Assembly: GCA_016861105.1 (NCBI GenBank)
Contig: BOKS01000008.1
Coordinates: 1 to 64,000, forward strand
DNA length: 64,000 nt
Origin: Betaproteobacteria bacterium
GTDB taxonomy: Bacteria; Pseudomonadota; Gammaproteobacteria; Burkholderiales; Casimicrobiaceae
Reading direction: 5' to 3'
Position numbers and translations under genes: made by a program
Part shown: positions 1 to 6,982 of the stretch, piece by piece
How positions within the stretch are numbered: the first letter of the stretch is position 1
Layout: each line of letters opens with the position of its first letter
Notes under the pieces: model-generated
Seen by the model: the letters and a program-made list of their open reading frames with translations, nothing else
What the model was told of the DNA's origin: nothing
Databases searched by the model: none

Positions 1-363
1 GTTCAATCCGATGTATCACCCGAACCGGCTAAGCCCTCGCGCAAGTCGAAGGCGGCACGGCACTGACGCAATCATGGTGTGCAATTTTCAACCGCCACAA
101 CTGTGCAGTTTCCGTCCGGCGTTGACACTCCATGGCGGAAGCCGTTCGTCGCTCCGCCTCCAGGTGGTGCGGCAGGCGAGCCGCGATTGACGACGGACCT
201 GCCTTCGAGGATGGCTATCGGCGGTCCGAAAAATGTGCATTGATGGCTCACGCTGTTGCCCCTTGTAGTCGGTGATCGGCGACGCCTCGTTGCGTGACCG
301 GGGATGTCCGGCTGCGCTGCGCGTCGAAGGTGCCCGCTTGCGCAATCGCAGTTGGGCCGCACG
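1..363. other. No gene seen at left window edge
   Basis: I see no convincing coding frame here. The short open frames on both strands are Arg/Pro-rich and match nothing I recognise. The neighbouring genes at 364 to 3356 all run on the minus strand, so this is the downstream side of that group, cut by the window edge. Confidence 0.4.
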
Positions 364-729
364 TCACGAACTGGCAGGTTTCGGAGGACGCTCGATTCGG
401 TCTGGATCGACGGGGCTCTGTCGGATCAAGGACAGGAATGGCGAAAGAAACGCGGCCGGCACGACCGCAACCGCTGCAATGGGCGGCACGACTCCTGGCA
501 TGGGCTGCGAAGGGCAGCTGAACTGCTCGCTCGCAGCGCCGCTGTCGTACGAGGGGGCATCCGGTGCGCTCGCGGCCTGCCCCAGGACCGGTGCGACCGC
601 GATCGCACATTCGGGTCCACTCGGATGACCGACAAGAGATGCAGGCGCCACGCTCACGCCGAGCGTCATCATGATACCGAGCAGGACTGCGATAATCCGG
701 CGAAGGTGACCGCTCATTGGGCGACACAA
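364..729 (-). CDS. Small secreted protein of the metal island, unknown function
   Basis: A 121-residue protein. Basic residues at the N-terminus are followed by a hydrophobic segment (about residues 11-28) ending in small residues, a likely signal peptide. The rest is Ala/Pro-rich with two Cys (CAIAVAP and FSCPSQP). It lies 46 bp downstream of the CusF-like gene on the same strand, so it is probably co-transcribed with it. It resembles in style, not in clear sequence, the other small Cys-containing secreted proteins of this island at 4296 and 8626. No family is recognised. A nearer Met (MSGHLRR) could be the start. Real-gene status is fairly likely from the signal peptide and context. Confidence 0.5.
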   Translation of the reverse strand: MCRPMSGHLRRIIAVLLGIMMTLGVSVAPASLVGHPSGPECAIAVAPVLGQAASAPDAPSYDSGAASEQFSCPSQPMPGVVPPIAAVAVVPAAFLSPFLSLIRQSPVDPDRIERPPKPASS

Positions 730-775
730 CGTTGCGAGAGTGCTCGAAGAATGGAACTGGCGGCTGCGGAGACAA

Positions 776-1132
776 TCAGTTCTTCATGACTTCGACGTGG
801 CTTACCATGAGGTTTCCGTCCCTTTGCTCGGGTGTGAATCGGACTTTGTCGCCGACCTTCACGTTCGCCAGAATCCTCGGGTTGGTGGCCTGAAACATCA
901 TGGTCATCGGGCCCATTCCGAGCATGTTGAGCGGCCCGTGCTTGAGCGTGACGGTGCCCTTGGCGTGGTCCACTTTCTGAACCTCGCCCACGGCGGTGGC
1001 GTCCTTGGCCGGCGACCCCGAGGACATCTGACCCATTGCAGAGTGGTCGTGTCCAGTCATCTGGGCGAGCGCCACTGGCGCAGCAAGCGTGAATACGACC
1101 AGAAACGGAACCGTGAATTTGACTTGCCTCAT
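776..1132 (-). CDS. cusF: CusF-like periplasmic copper/silver chaperone
   Basis: A 118-residue protein with a signal peptide (MRQVKFTVPFLVVFTLAAPVA, cleavage near ALA-Q). A Met/His linker (MTGHDHSAMG) is followed by the small OB-fold CusF domain. The family passes Cu(I)/Ag(I) to an RND efflux pump. The metal motif is visible as HGP, then GMGPMTMMF, so the His and two Met ligands of E. coli CusF (H36, M47, M49) are present. The cation-pi Trp (W44) is replaced by Met. The start at 1132 is chosen over an upstream in-frame Met because it has a signal peptide and a GGGAGG ribosome site. No cusABC pump genes are inside the window. Confidence 0.85.
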   Translation of the reverse strand: MRQVKFTVPFLVVFTLAAPVALAQMTGHDHSAMGQMSSGSPAKDATAVGEVQKVDHAKGTVTLKHGPLNMLGMGPMTMMFQATNPRILANVKVGDKVRFTPEQRDGNLMVSHVEVMKN

Positions 1133-1269
1133 TCTCGTGCCTCCCAGGGCTTCGTGCGGGTTTCGGAGTAACACCAAGCTGCAATCTATGGCGGCCGCCA
1201 GTCCTGACGTGCCCACGCCGGGCAGCATCGGGCTGTCTAGCCGCACCGTTCGTGCCACATGTGGTCGAC

Positions 1270-2679
1270 CTATGGCGGGCCTCCCGAGTTATTAGGGGCA
1301 AGCAGGATTTCGAAGGTCGTGCGACCCCCTGAGGACGTCGCCGTAATCGTTCCGTGGTGCGCCGTCACGATGGCCTTCGTTATCGCGAGCCCAAGACCGG
1401 CTCCATCGGTGACGCGCTGCCGAGAGGGATCGATGCGATAGAACCGATCGAAGAGCCTTCCGAGATGCTCGGCGGGTATCGTTTCGCCCTGGTTTTCGAC
1501 GGTGAGCCGGGCACCGGTGCCGCCGATGGGCTCGACCCGCACGTCCACCGTGGCGCCGTGAGAAGAGTGGTTCAAGGCATTCGACAGCAGATTGCTCAGT
1601 GCGCGGCGCAGCATCAGGTGATCGCCGTACACGCTGGCCTTGCCGCTGGTTGTCATCCGGACGCCACGATCTTCGGCGAGCGCATCGTAGAACTCGAACA
1701 GGTCCCGCACTTCCTTGTCGAGGTCGACCAGCTCGCCGCGCGCCATCGCGAACCCGTTGTCGGACTGCGCGAGGTAGAGCATGTCGGAGATCATGCGGGC
1801 CATGCGGTCGAATTCTTCGGCGTTCGAGTACAACACCTCACGGTATTCGTCGGCCGTGCGTGCACGCGAAAGAGCGACCTGAGTCTGCGTCATCATGTTC
1901 GCGACCGGCGTCCGCAGCTCGTGGGCAAGGTCGGACGAGAATTCGGTCAAGCGCCGGAAGGCGCCCTCGAGTCGTGACAACATGTCGTTGAAGGCAGTCG
2001 CCAGCTCGAGAAGTTCCACGGGCTGCGTGGCGAGTGGCAGGCGGTCGCCAAGGCGTCGGGCGCTGACGCGATGGACGACATCGGCGAGCTCGCGCACCGG
2101 GGCCAGGCCGCGTCGCACGGCCAGCCAACCCAACACGGAGATGCCCAGGATGCCCGCGACCACCGCAAGCCAAAGACTTCGGTAGAGAACCAATGTGAAC
2201 TTGTGGTGCTCGTCCGTGTTCAGGGACAGCGCCACGGTGACAAAAGGGAGGTTCGGCGAGTCCACGGGCACCCTGGCCGCGAACCCACGATAGCTGTGCG
2301 AGCTGGCACGCCAGGACTGCAGTTCTGGTCCCCGGTCCCCCGGTACCGCGCTCTGAAGGAACGACTGCGGAAACTGGGCTTCCCTGGTGCTGAACAGTTG
2401 GATGCCGCTTGGAGCGAACAGCACAACGGCTAGCGCGTCGTGCCCGGCCAACGCGTCGGCCATCCGATCGGGCAATGCGTCAACGTCGCTCTGGACGCGC
2501 ACTTTGGAAAGCGCATGGCGTATGAGCTCCAGCTTGCCTTGAAGCTCGGCCCGGTCCAGCTCGACGAAGTGCATGTCGACGGAACGGCCGACCAGGTACG
2601 CAATGGCCATCAGGACGATTGTCGACGCGACAGCGAAATACAGCGTCAACCGGACGGTGATCGAACGGAACACCATCAC
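1270..2679 (-). CDS. cusS: Heavy-metal sensor histidine kinase, CusS/CopS type
   Basis: A 469-residue membrane sensor kinase. Membrane segments lie at about 12-31 and 170-190, around a periplasmic sensor region of about 140 residues. HAMP follows at about 190-245, the H-box has [11 protein letters not shown] with His253, the N-box is near 361-370 ([10 protein letters not shown]) and the G-box near 425-430 (DGAGLGL). The size and the short sensor loop fit the CusS/CopS/SilS family that senses periplasmic Cu/Ag. It overlaps the regulator gene by 4 bp (ATGA), so the two are translationally coupled. Metal specificity is inferred from the neighbouring CusF and multicopper oxidase. Confidence 0.88.
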   Translation of the reverse strand: MMVFRSITVRLTLYFAVASTIVLMAIAYLVGRSVDMHFVELDRAELQGKLELIRHALSKVRVQSDVDALPDRMADALAGHDALAVVLFAPSGIQLFSTREAQFPQSFLQSAVPGDRGPELQSWRASSHSYRGFAARVPVDSPNLPFVTVALSLNTDEHHKFTLVLYRSLWLAVVAGILGISVLGWLAVRRGLAPVRELADVVHRVSARRLGDRLPLATQPVELLELATAFNDMLSRLEGAFRRLTEFSSDLAHELRTPVANMMTQTQVALSRARTADEYREVLYSNAEEFDRMARMISDMLYLAQSDNGFAMARGELVDLDKEVRDLFEFYDALAEDRGVRMTTSGKASVYGDHLMLRRALSNLLSNALNHSSHGATVDVRVEPIGGTGARLTVENQGETIPAEHLGRLFDRFYRIDPSRQRVTDGAGLGLAITKAIVTAHHGTITATSSGGRTTFEILLAPNNSGGPP

Positions 2680-3356
2680 CCACCAGCCGGGGTCTCGAGT
2701 ACATATCCCATGCCCCGAACTGTGTGAATGAGCTTCGGCTCGAAATCGTCATCGATCTTTGCACGGAGGCGACGAACGGCGACCTCGATGACGTTGGTGT
2801 CGCTGTCGAAGTTCATGTCCCAGACTTGCGAGGCGATCAGCGATCGAGGGAGCACTTCGTCGTGACGGCGCAGCAGCAGCTCGAGCAGTGCGAACTCCTT
2901 GGCGGTGAGCGCGATACGCTTGCCGCCTCGCGTCACCCGCCTGCGATGCAGGTCGAGCTCCATGTCGGCAACACGCATGACCTCCGGTTCCTTCGTCCTG
3001 CCGCGACGCACGAGAGACCGCACGCGCGCGAGGAGCTCGGCGAACGCGAAAGGCTTGACGAGATAGTCGTCCGCTCCGAGCTCCAATCCCCGGACGCGAT
3101 CGTCGACGTGGTCCCGGGCGGTCAGAAACAGCACGGGCACGGAGTTGCCGCGTTCCCGCATCGACCGCAGTACCGACCAACCGTCTATCCCGGGCAACAT
3201 GATGTCGAGTACGACCAGATCATAGGATTCCGTCAATGCCAGGTGCAGTCCGTCACTGCCTTCGCGAGCCAGGTCGACCACGAATCCTGCCTCACTCAGC
3301 CCCTGCCGGAGGTATTGCCCTGTTTTCGGCTCGTCTTCGACAACAAGAATCCGCAT
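2676..3356 (-). CDS. cusR: OmpR-family response regulator, CusR/CopR type
   Basis: A 226-residue regulator. The receiver domain (residues 1-about 115) has acidic residues VVEDEP, phospho-acceptor Asp51 in VVLDIMLPG and the conserved Lys in YLVKPF. The C-terminal OmpR winged helix ends in [10 protein letters not shown] and [10 protein letters not shown]. The start MRILVVEDE at 3356 fits the family better than an in-frame Met 11 codons upstream. Known relatives bind inverted repeats upstream of copper-efflux genes. A palindrome at 3422-3435 is the best candidate site here. Confidence 0.9.
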   Translation of the reverse strand: MRILVVEDEPKTGQYLRQGLSEAGFVVDLAREGSDGLHLALTESYDLVVLDIMLPGIDGWSVLRSMRERGNSVPVLFLTARDHVDDRVRGLELGADDYLVKPFAFAELLARVRSLVRRGRTKEPEVMRVADMELDLHRRRVTRGGKRIALTAKEFALLELLLRRHDEVLPRSLIASQVWDMNFDSDTNVIEVAVRRLRAKIDDDFEPKLIHTVRGMGYVLETPAGG

Positions 3357-3421
3357 CTGAGTTCCCGGCGTCTCGATTTGCACTGACATTGTGCGTGACG
3401 GGCGCGTCTGCGCAAGTATCC

Positions 3422-3435
3422 TTACGCAATCGTAA
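3422..3435. promoter_or_regulatory. Candidate CusR/CopR operator palindrome
   Basis: TTACGCAATCGTAA is a perfect inverted repeat with 5-bp arms (TTACG/CGTAA) and a 4-bp spacer. It lies 66 bp upstream of the cusR start and about 200 bp upstream of the divergent Met-rich protein gene. Copper-responsive OmpR-family regulators bind inverted repeats of this general kind. Assignment to this regulator is an inference from position. Confidence 0.45.
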
Positions 3436-3633
3436 TCTGCTGGTCAGGCGGATGTCGGGTTGCACTTGTCAGAATGTCTCGCATCAGGGCAGCGAGTGGC
3501 ATGCCAGAAGTGCGAGGTGGCGCTGGCGTATCGAAAGTCAATTCGATGCGACGCGCGACAAGGCATGCTGGCGGCCGAGGACGGAAGTGGCTCCCGCTGC
3601 GGTGTGCAATGTCAATGTGTCAGGAGATGAAAG

Positions 3634-3984
3634 ATGAAGAAGCTAGTGGCAGGCGCCGTCGCGGCGGTTTCGTTGGCGGTGTCGATGATGGTGATGGCGG
3701 CACCGGATGAGAGCCAGCGACTGATGGCTCAACAGTTGATGCAGTCCAAGCAGAAGCTTGCGGCCGCCCAGGCAGCGCAAGGCGCGCAGCGGCAGAAGAT
3801 GATGTCGGAACACATGGCAATGATGCAGAAGACCATGGGCCAGATGCAAACGATGCGACCGCGCGAGAACATGTCGGCGCAGGAGCAGAAGGAGTGGATG
3901 GCCGAGCACCAGAAGTTGATGGACATGATGATGAGCCAGATGATGGACGAGCACCACACGATGATGCAGATGAAGTGCATGTAG
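3634..3984 (+). CDS. Met-rich periplasmic protein, putative copper binder
   Basis: A 116-residue protein with a signal peptide (MKKLVAGAVAAVSLAVSMMVMA). The mature part holds about 22 Met in some 93 residues, clustered as MMSEHMAMM, MMMSQMM and HHTMMQMKCM, plus several His and a C-terminal Cys. Met-rich stretches in exported proteins are typical of Cu(I)/Ag(I) ligands. The middle is Gln/Lys/Ala-rich and probably helical. AGGAG lies 9 bp before the ATG. It is divergent from cusRS, so it is a likely regulon member. I cannot name a family. A scavenger or chaperone role is inferred. Confidence 0.75.
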   Translation: MKKLVAGAVAAVSLAVSMMVMAAPDESQRLMAQQLMQSKQKLAAAQAAQGAQRQKMMSEHMAMMQKTMGQMQTMRPRENMSAQEQKEWMAEHQKLMDMMMSQMMDEHHTMMQMKCM

Positions 3985-4295
3985 GGCGGCGCGCGTCGTT
4001 CCCCTGGGGAGTGAGCGGCAGTCCGACGGCGCATCTGCCGCTTCCGGAGGGGCGGGTGGGGGAGGGCGTGTAGATCAGAGACAACCGAACGGGGCGATTT
4101 CAGCATCCCAAGAAGCTTCTGTTTCGGAGGATTGCACGAGCGTGTGCGCAAATGTGGTTAGGGCTGGATGGTCATGGGCAATGAGCGGCGATGCCATTCG
4201 ATGCGGCTTACGCATTGGACGACCGGAGACTGCCGGAGCTGTGTGACGCTGAACTGAAACGGCACTCATACTGCACACAGCACCTGGCCTAGCGT
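3985..4295 (+). other. Intergenic, no gene seen
   Basis: No coding frame, tRNA or clear terminator is visible between the Met-rich protein and the next small secreted protein. A G-rich run (about 4050-4070) lies within it. Confidence 0.4.
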
Positions 4296-4682
4296 ATGCG
4301 CCTCGTTCGCCGACCCAGCAGGACTGTCGCCTCCCTCATGCTTGGGATGTGGCTGTTCGCGCAGTTCGTGGGCATTGCCAACGCGTGCCTGCCTGGACAG
4401 CCCGTTGGCAAGCACCCGGCTGGGCACGGCACGATGGTGGTAGTCGCACATCACTCCGATGATGTGGCCCCGCCGGAGTGCGTGAGCTTCTGTACCGAGG
4501 ACGCGCCCCTCTTTGCCAAGCTGCAGCTGGTCCCGGACCAACCGGCCGGCCAAGCGTTCGTCGTGGCGATGCAGCCATTCGTGCTGCTTGCCCGACCTGG
4601 CGTCCGCATCGCACCGACGCCGCTTGCACATCCGCCACCGGGTGTGCCGCTGTACCTGCGTTCCCTCCGCCTCGTCCTATAA
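4296..4682 (+). CDS. Small secreted Cys/His protein, unknown function
   Basis: A 128-residue protein. The hydrophobic segment at about 12-30 (ending FVGIANACLP) is a signal peptide or a lipoprotein-like signal with Cys in ANAC. The mature part has HHSDD and a pair CVSFC, which could bind metal. Such short exported Cys/His proteins recur in copper islands but I do not recognise a named family. It is followed 131 bp later by a small secreted peptide gene on the same strand. Confidence 0.55.
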   Translation: MRLVRRPSRTVASLMLGMWLFAQFVGIANACLPGQPVGKHPAGHGTMVVVAHHSDDVAPPECVSFCTEDAPLFAKLQLVPDQPAGQAFVVAMQPFVLLARPGVRIAPTPLAHPPPGVPLYLRSLRLVL

Positions 4683-4813
4683 CGCCGGCTGACCGACGCG
4701 GCGCGCTTGCGCGTCCGCTCGTGTTGTCGCGCGCATTCGTTCATCCATTCGCCCCGGCTCCTGCGCGCGTCGATGCCGCAGAACCGACTTCACCCATTCA
4801 AAGGAGCAGCACC

Positions 4814-5062
4814 ATGAAGCACATCGTCATCACTCTTCTCGCCATTGCCGCCGCGTTTGCCCTCACCGGCACCGCGTCTGCCCGGCACGACGACAACCCG
4901 CACGGCTACAGCAAGCAGAGGGCCATTGCCATCGCCCAAGCGCAAGCGATGAAGCCCGTGTACCTCGCCGTCGGTCCTCGAGCGCAGGACTCTCCCCTGC
5001 GCCATGTGACGGTGAAGAGCCTGCGCCAGCCGAAGACGCAGGTCCTTACGACGCCGCGCTGA
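4814..5062 (+). CDS. Small secreted protein, RHDxxPHGY family copy A
   Basis: An 82-residue protein with a signal peptide (residues 1-about 23, ending ASA) and a short basic mature chain. Two motifs, RHDDNPHGY at the new N-terminus and GPRAQDSPLR in the middle, are shared with the protein at 6333-6599, so the two are paralogues. AAGGAG precedes the ATG by 7 bp. The next gene is DUF2933, and copy B also precedes a DUF2933-like frame. I know no name for the family. A periplasmic role in metal resistance is inferred from context. Confidence 0.7.
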   Translation: MKHIVITLLAIAAAFALTGTASARHDDNPHGYSKQRAIAIAQAQAMKPVYLAVGPRAQDSPLRHVTVKSLRQPKTQVLTTPR

Positions 5063-5117
5063 AGTACGGCGGATCCCGTGCGGCAGTACGCCGCACGGGA
5101 CTTCCAAAGGAGCAGCG

Positions 5118-5336
5118 ATGGACCATTCGCACGAAGACCATGACGCCCGTTGGCCCCGGGCCAGGCTGGTGTTCGCCGGCTTTGTCATCCTCGCCGCGAT
5201 TGCACTGGCGTTCGAGCATCGGCTGCACCTGATTCCCTACCTGCCGTGGCTGCTGTTGCTCGCGTGCCCCCTGATGCACCTGTTCCACCACGGCGGGCAT
5301 GGCCATCGCCACGAAAGAGCGGAGGACAAGCCATGA
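5118..5336 (+). CDS. DUF2933 His-rich small membrane protein
   Basis: A 72-residue protein. The N-terminus MDHSHEDHD is His/Asp-rich, followed by two hydrophobic segments (about 17-32 and 40-53, LPWLLLLACPLMHLF) and the tail HHGGHGHRH. This layout and the LACPLMHLF core are typical of DUF2933, a family found in heavy-metal and copper clusters. AAAGGAG lies before the ATG. It overlaps the next gene by 4 bp (ATGA), so the two form an operon. The function is unknown. The His tails suggest metal contact at the membrane. Confidence 0.8.
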   Translation: MDHSHEDHDARWPRARLVFAGFVILAAIALAFEHRLHLIPYLPWLLLLACPLMHLFHHGGHGHRHERAEDKP

Positions 5337-5995
5337 CCGACCCCATTCCTGCCTACGGTCTGTGGTCGCTCGTCGTCGTCAACTCGGGCATCTTCATCAT
5401 CTTCGCGTTCAGCTTCGCAAAGCCGAGGTCGAAACGCGACTGGCGCTCGTTCGGGGCGTTTTCCGCCTTCATCGTCGCCCTGTTCGCGGAAATGTACGGC
5501 TTTCCGCTCACCATCTACCTGCTTTCAGGCTGGCTCACATCCCGCTACCCGGGAGTGGACTGGATGAGCCACGACGCCGGGCATCTGCTCGAGGCGCTCT
5601 TCGGCTGGAAGACCAATCCCCATTTCGGCCCGTTCCACCTCGCGAGCGCCGTGTTCATCGCCGGCGGGTTCTGGCTGCTGGCCGCGGCCTGGCGAGTGCT
5701 TTACGCCGCACAGCGTGCAGGCCGACTTGCAGCCGCAGGCCCTTATCAAACGATCCGGCACCCGCAGTACGTCGCCTTCGTCTTGATCATGTTCGGCTTC
5801 CTGCTGCAGTGGCCGACGCTGGTCACGCTGGCAATGTTTCCGGTGCTGGTCGCGATGTACGTGCTGTTGGCGCTGCGCGAGGAGAAGGACTCCGAGCGCG
5901 CGTTCGGTGCCGCTTGGCAGGAGTATGCGGCGCGTACGCCGCGCTTCGCGCCGAGCATGAAGCGGCTTGTCTCAACCGTTGATGGCCCCGCGTGA
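5333..5995 (+). CDS. Isoprenylcysteine-methyltransferase-like membrane protein
   Basis: A 220-residue integral membrane protein with about five hydrophobic segments. The C-terminal signature GPYQTIRHPQYVAFVLIM, then REEKDSERAFG, marks the ICMT/PEMT-type SAM-dependent membrane methyltransferases. The ATG at 5333 sits in the 4-bp overlap with the DUF2933 gene and removes a long non-conserved upstream extension. Homologues often sit beside DUF2933 and DUF5676 genes in metal-resistance clusters. The substrate is unknown, and a methylated lipid, protein or metal species is possible. Confidence 0.78.
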   Translation: MTDPIPAYGLWSLVVVNSGIFIIFAFSFAKPRSKRDWRSFGAFSAFIVALFAEMYGFPLTIYLLSGWLTSRYPGVDWMSHDAGHLLEALFGWKTNPHFGPFHLASAVFIAGGFWLLAAAWRVLYAAQRAGRLAAAGPYQTIRHPQYVAFVLIMFGFLLQWPTLVTLAMFPVLVAMYVLLALREEKDSERAFGAAWQEYAARTPRFAPSMKRLVSTVDGPA

Positions 5996-6020
5996 GACGG
6001 GACCTTTGGAGGAGATTGCC

Positions 6021-6314
6021 ATGAACCGCCTCAATCCCTTGAACTTTGCCGTCGCGACGACCGTCACGTTCTTGCTGCTCTATGTCGCCTGCGCGGTCGC
6101 GGTCGTGCTCTTTCCCGATGGGACCGTGGTCTTCTTCAACGCATGGTTCCACGGGCTCGACCTCAACCTGTTGAAGCCCGCGGGCGGACGACCGCTGACG
6201 TTGCAGCAGTTCATCATGGGGGCCCTTGCCGTCATTGCGGTGGCGTTTCCTGCCGGCCTCGTGCTCGCGGCGGTCTATGACTTCCTGCTGAACCGTGCGA
6301 GCAGGGCCGCGTGA
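6021..6314 (+). CDS. DUF5676-like small membrane protein
   Basis: A 97-residue protein starting MNRLNPLNFAVATT. Two membrane segments lie at about 10-30 and 66-88, separated by an amphipathic stretch (FNAWFHGLDLNLLKP). This arrangement matches DUF5676 membrane proteins that accompany copper and mercury clusters. GGAGGAGATTGCC before the ATG is a strong ribosome site. The gene follows the methyltransferase after 25 bp, same strand. No biochemical role is known to me. Confidence 0.7.
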   Translation: MNRLNPLNFAVATTVTFLLLYVACAVAVVLFPDGTVVFFNAWFHGLDLNLLKPAGGRPLTLQQFIMGALAVIAVAFPAGLVLAAVYDFLLNRASRAA

Positions 6315-6332
6315 CACGGAAAGAAAACCGAC

Positions 6333-6599
6333 ATGAATCGAATCGTTCGAATTGCACACGCAATCTTGGTCGGCGTCGGTCTGGCGACTGGCGCTGCGGC
6401 TCAAGGGCGGCACGACGAGAAGCCCCATGGGTACGACGCAAAGGTGGCGGCAAAGCACGCGCCGTGCACCGCCCCGGAGAAGTACGTGGTTCTCCCGAGC
6501 GGTCCGAGGGGCCATGACAATCCGTTGCGCGGGAGGAAGGTTGCGGTCGCACCCAAGCCCGGCGATCCGCCATCGTGTCAAGGGAGCGAGAGGAAGTAG
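6333..6599 (+). CDS. Small secreted protein, RHDxxPHGY family copy B
   Basis: An 88-residue protein with a signal peptide ending AAAQ. The mature start GRHDEKPHGY and the later GPRGHDNPLR mirror copy A at 4814. Unlike copy A it has two Cys (APCTAP and PSCQG), which could form a disulfide or bind metal. It follows DUF5676 by 18 bp. A DUF2933-like small frame follows it, so the copy A/DUF2933 pair appears duplicated. The function is unknown. Confidence 0.7.
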   Translation: MNRIVRIAHAILVGVGLATGAAAQGRHDEKPHGYDAKVAAKHAPCTAPEKYVVLPSGPRGHDNPLRGRKVAVAPKPGDPPSCQGSERK

Positions 6600-6621
6600 C
6601 CATGCGCGTCAATCGTGATGC

Positions 6622-6780
6622 ATGGCGGATGGTCCGAATGGTCGGGTGCGTCGCGTGGTCGGCCTGGCCGCCCTGTCCGCCTGCGGGTGGCTGGGCCGGG
6701 TCGCGCCAACGATCCTCATCCCGCTCGTTGTGCTGGCATGCCCGGCGATTCACTCCCTGAGGCATCGCCGTGGTCACTGA
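6622..6780 (+). pseudogene. DUF2933-like small frame, possibly frameshifted
   Basis: A 52-codon frame whose C-terminal half (LIPLVVLACPAIHSLRHRRGH) matches the LACPLMHLFHH core and His tail of the DUF2933 protein at 5118. The start is uncertain. The best ribosome site (GAGAGGAAG) fits the ATG at 6602, which is in a different frame and opens into an unrelated 52-codon peptide. Either a small protein starts at 6622 or an indel near 6620-6660 broke an older DUF2933 gene. Confidence 0.5.
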
Positions 6781-6852
6781 AGGCGCGGGACTTGGAGTTG
6801 GTGTTGACCAGTTTTCGCGCACACCTCATCCTGTTCAAAGGAGGAGTCCACG

Positions 6853-6888
6853 ATGCCCAAGTCTCATGCGCCGTACCCGACTGAGTGA
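6853..6888 (+). pseudogene. IS3-family orfA 5' remnant
   Basis: An 11-codon frame, MPKSHAPYPTE then stop, behind a strong AAAGGAGGAG ribosome site. MPKxHxPYPxEF is the usual start of IS3-family OrfA helix-turn-helix proteins. The match ends at the stop, so this looks like a stranded 5' end of an insertion sequence just upstream of the oxidase gene. The identification rests on ten residues only. Confidence 0.4.
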
Positions 6889-6982
6889 CCGAACGCCTGC
6901 GCAATGGGTGCGAGGTGGTTGGCGCGCCGGACGTGGGCGTCTTTAGGATGCTGGAGATTCGCGTGTTCCTTGGGAGTGGCTA

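Noticed and set aside
100..160. MerR/CueR-type promoter near TTGACACTCCATGGCGGAAG
   Set aside because: The dyad is poor, the -10 spacing does not fit and no gene follows on that strand.
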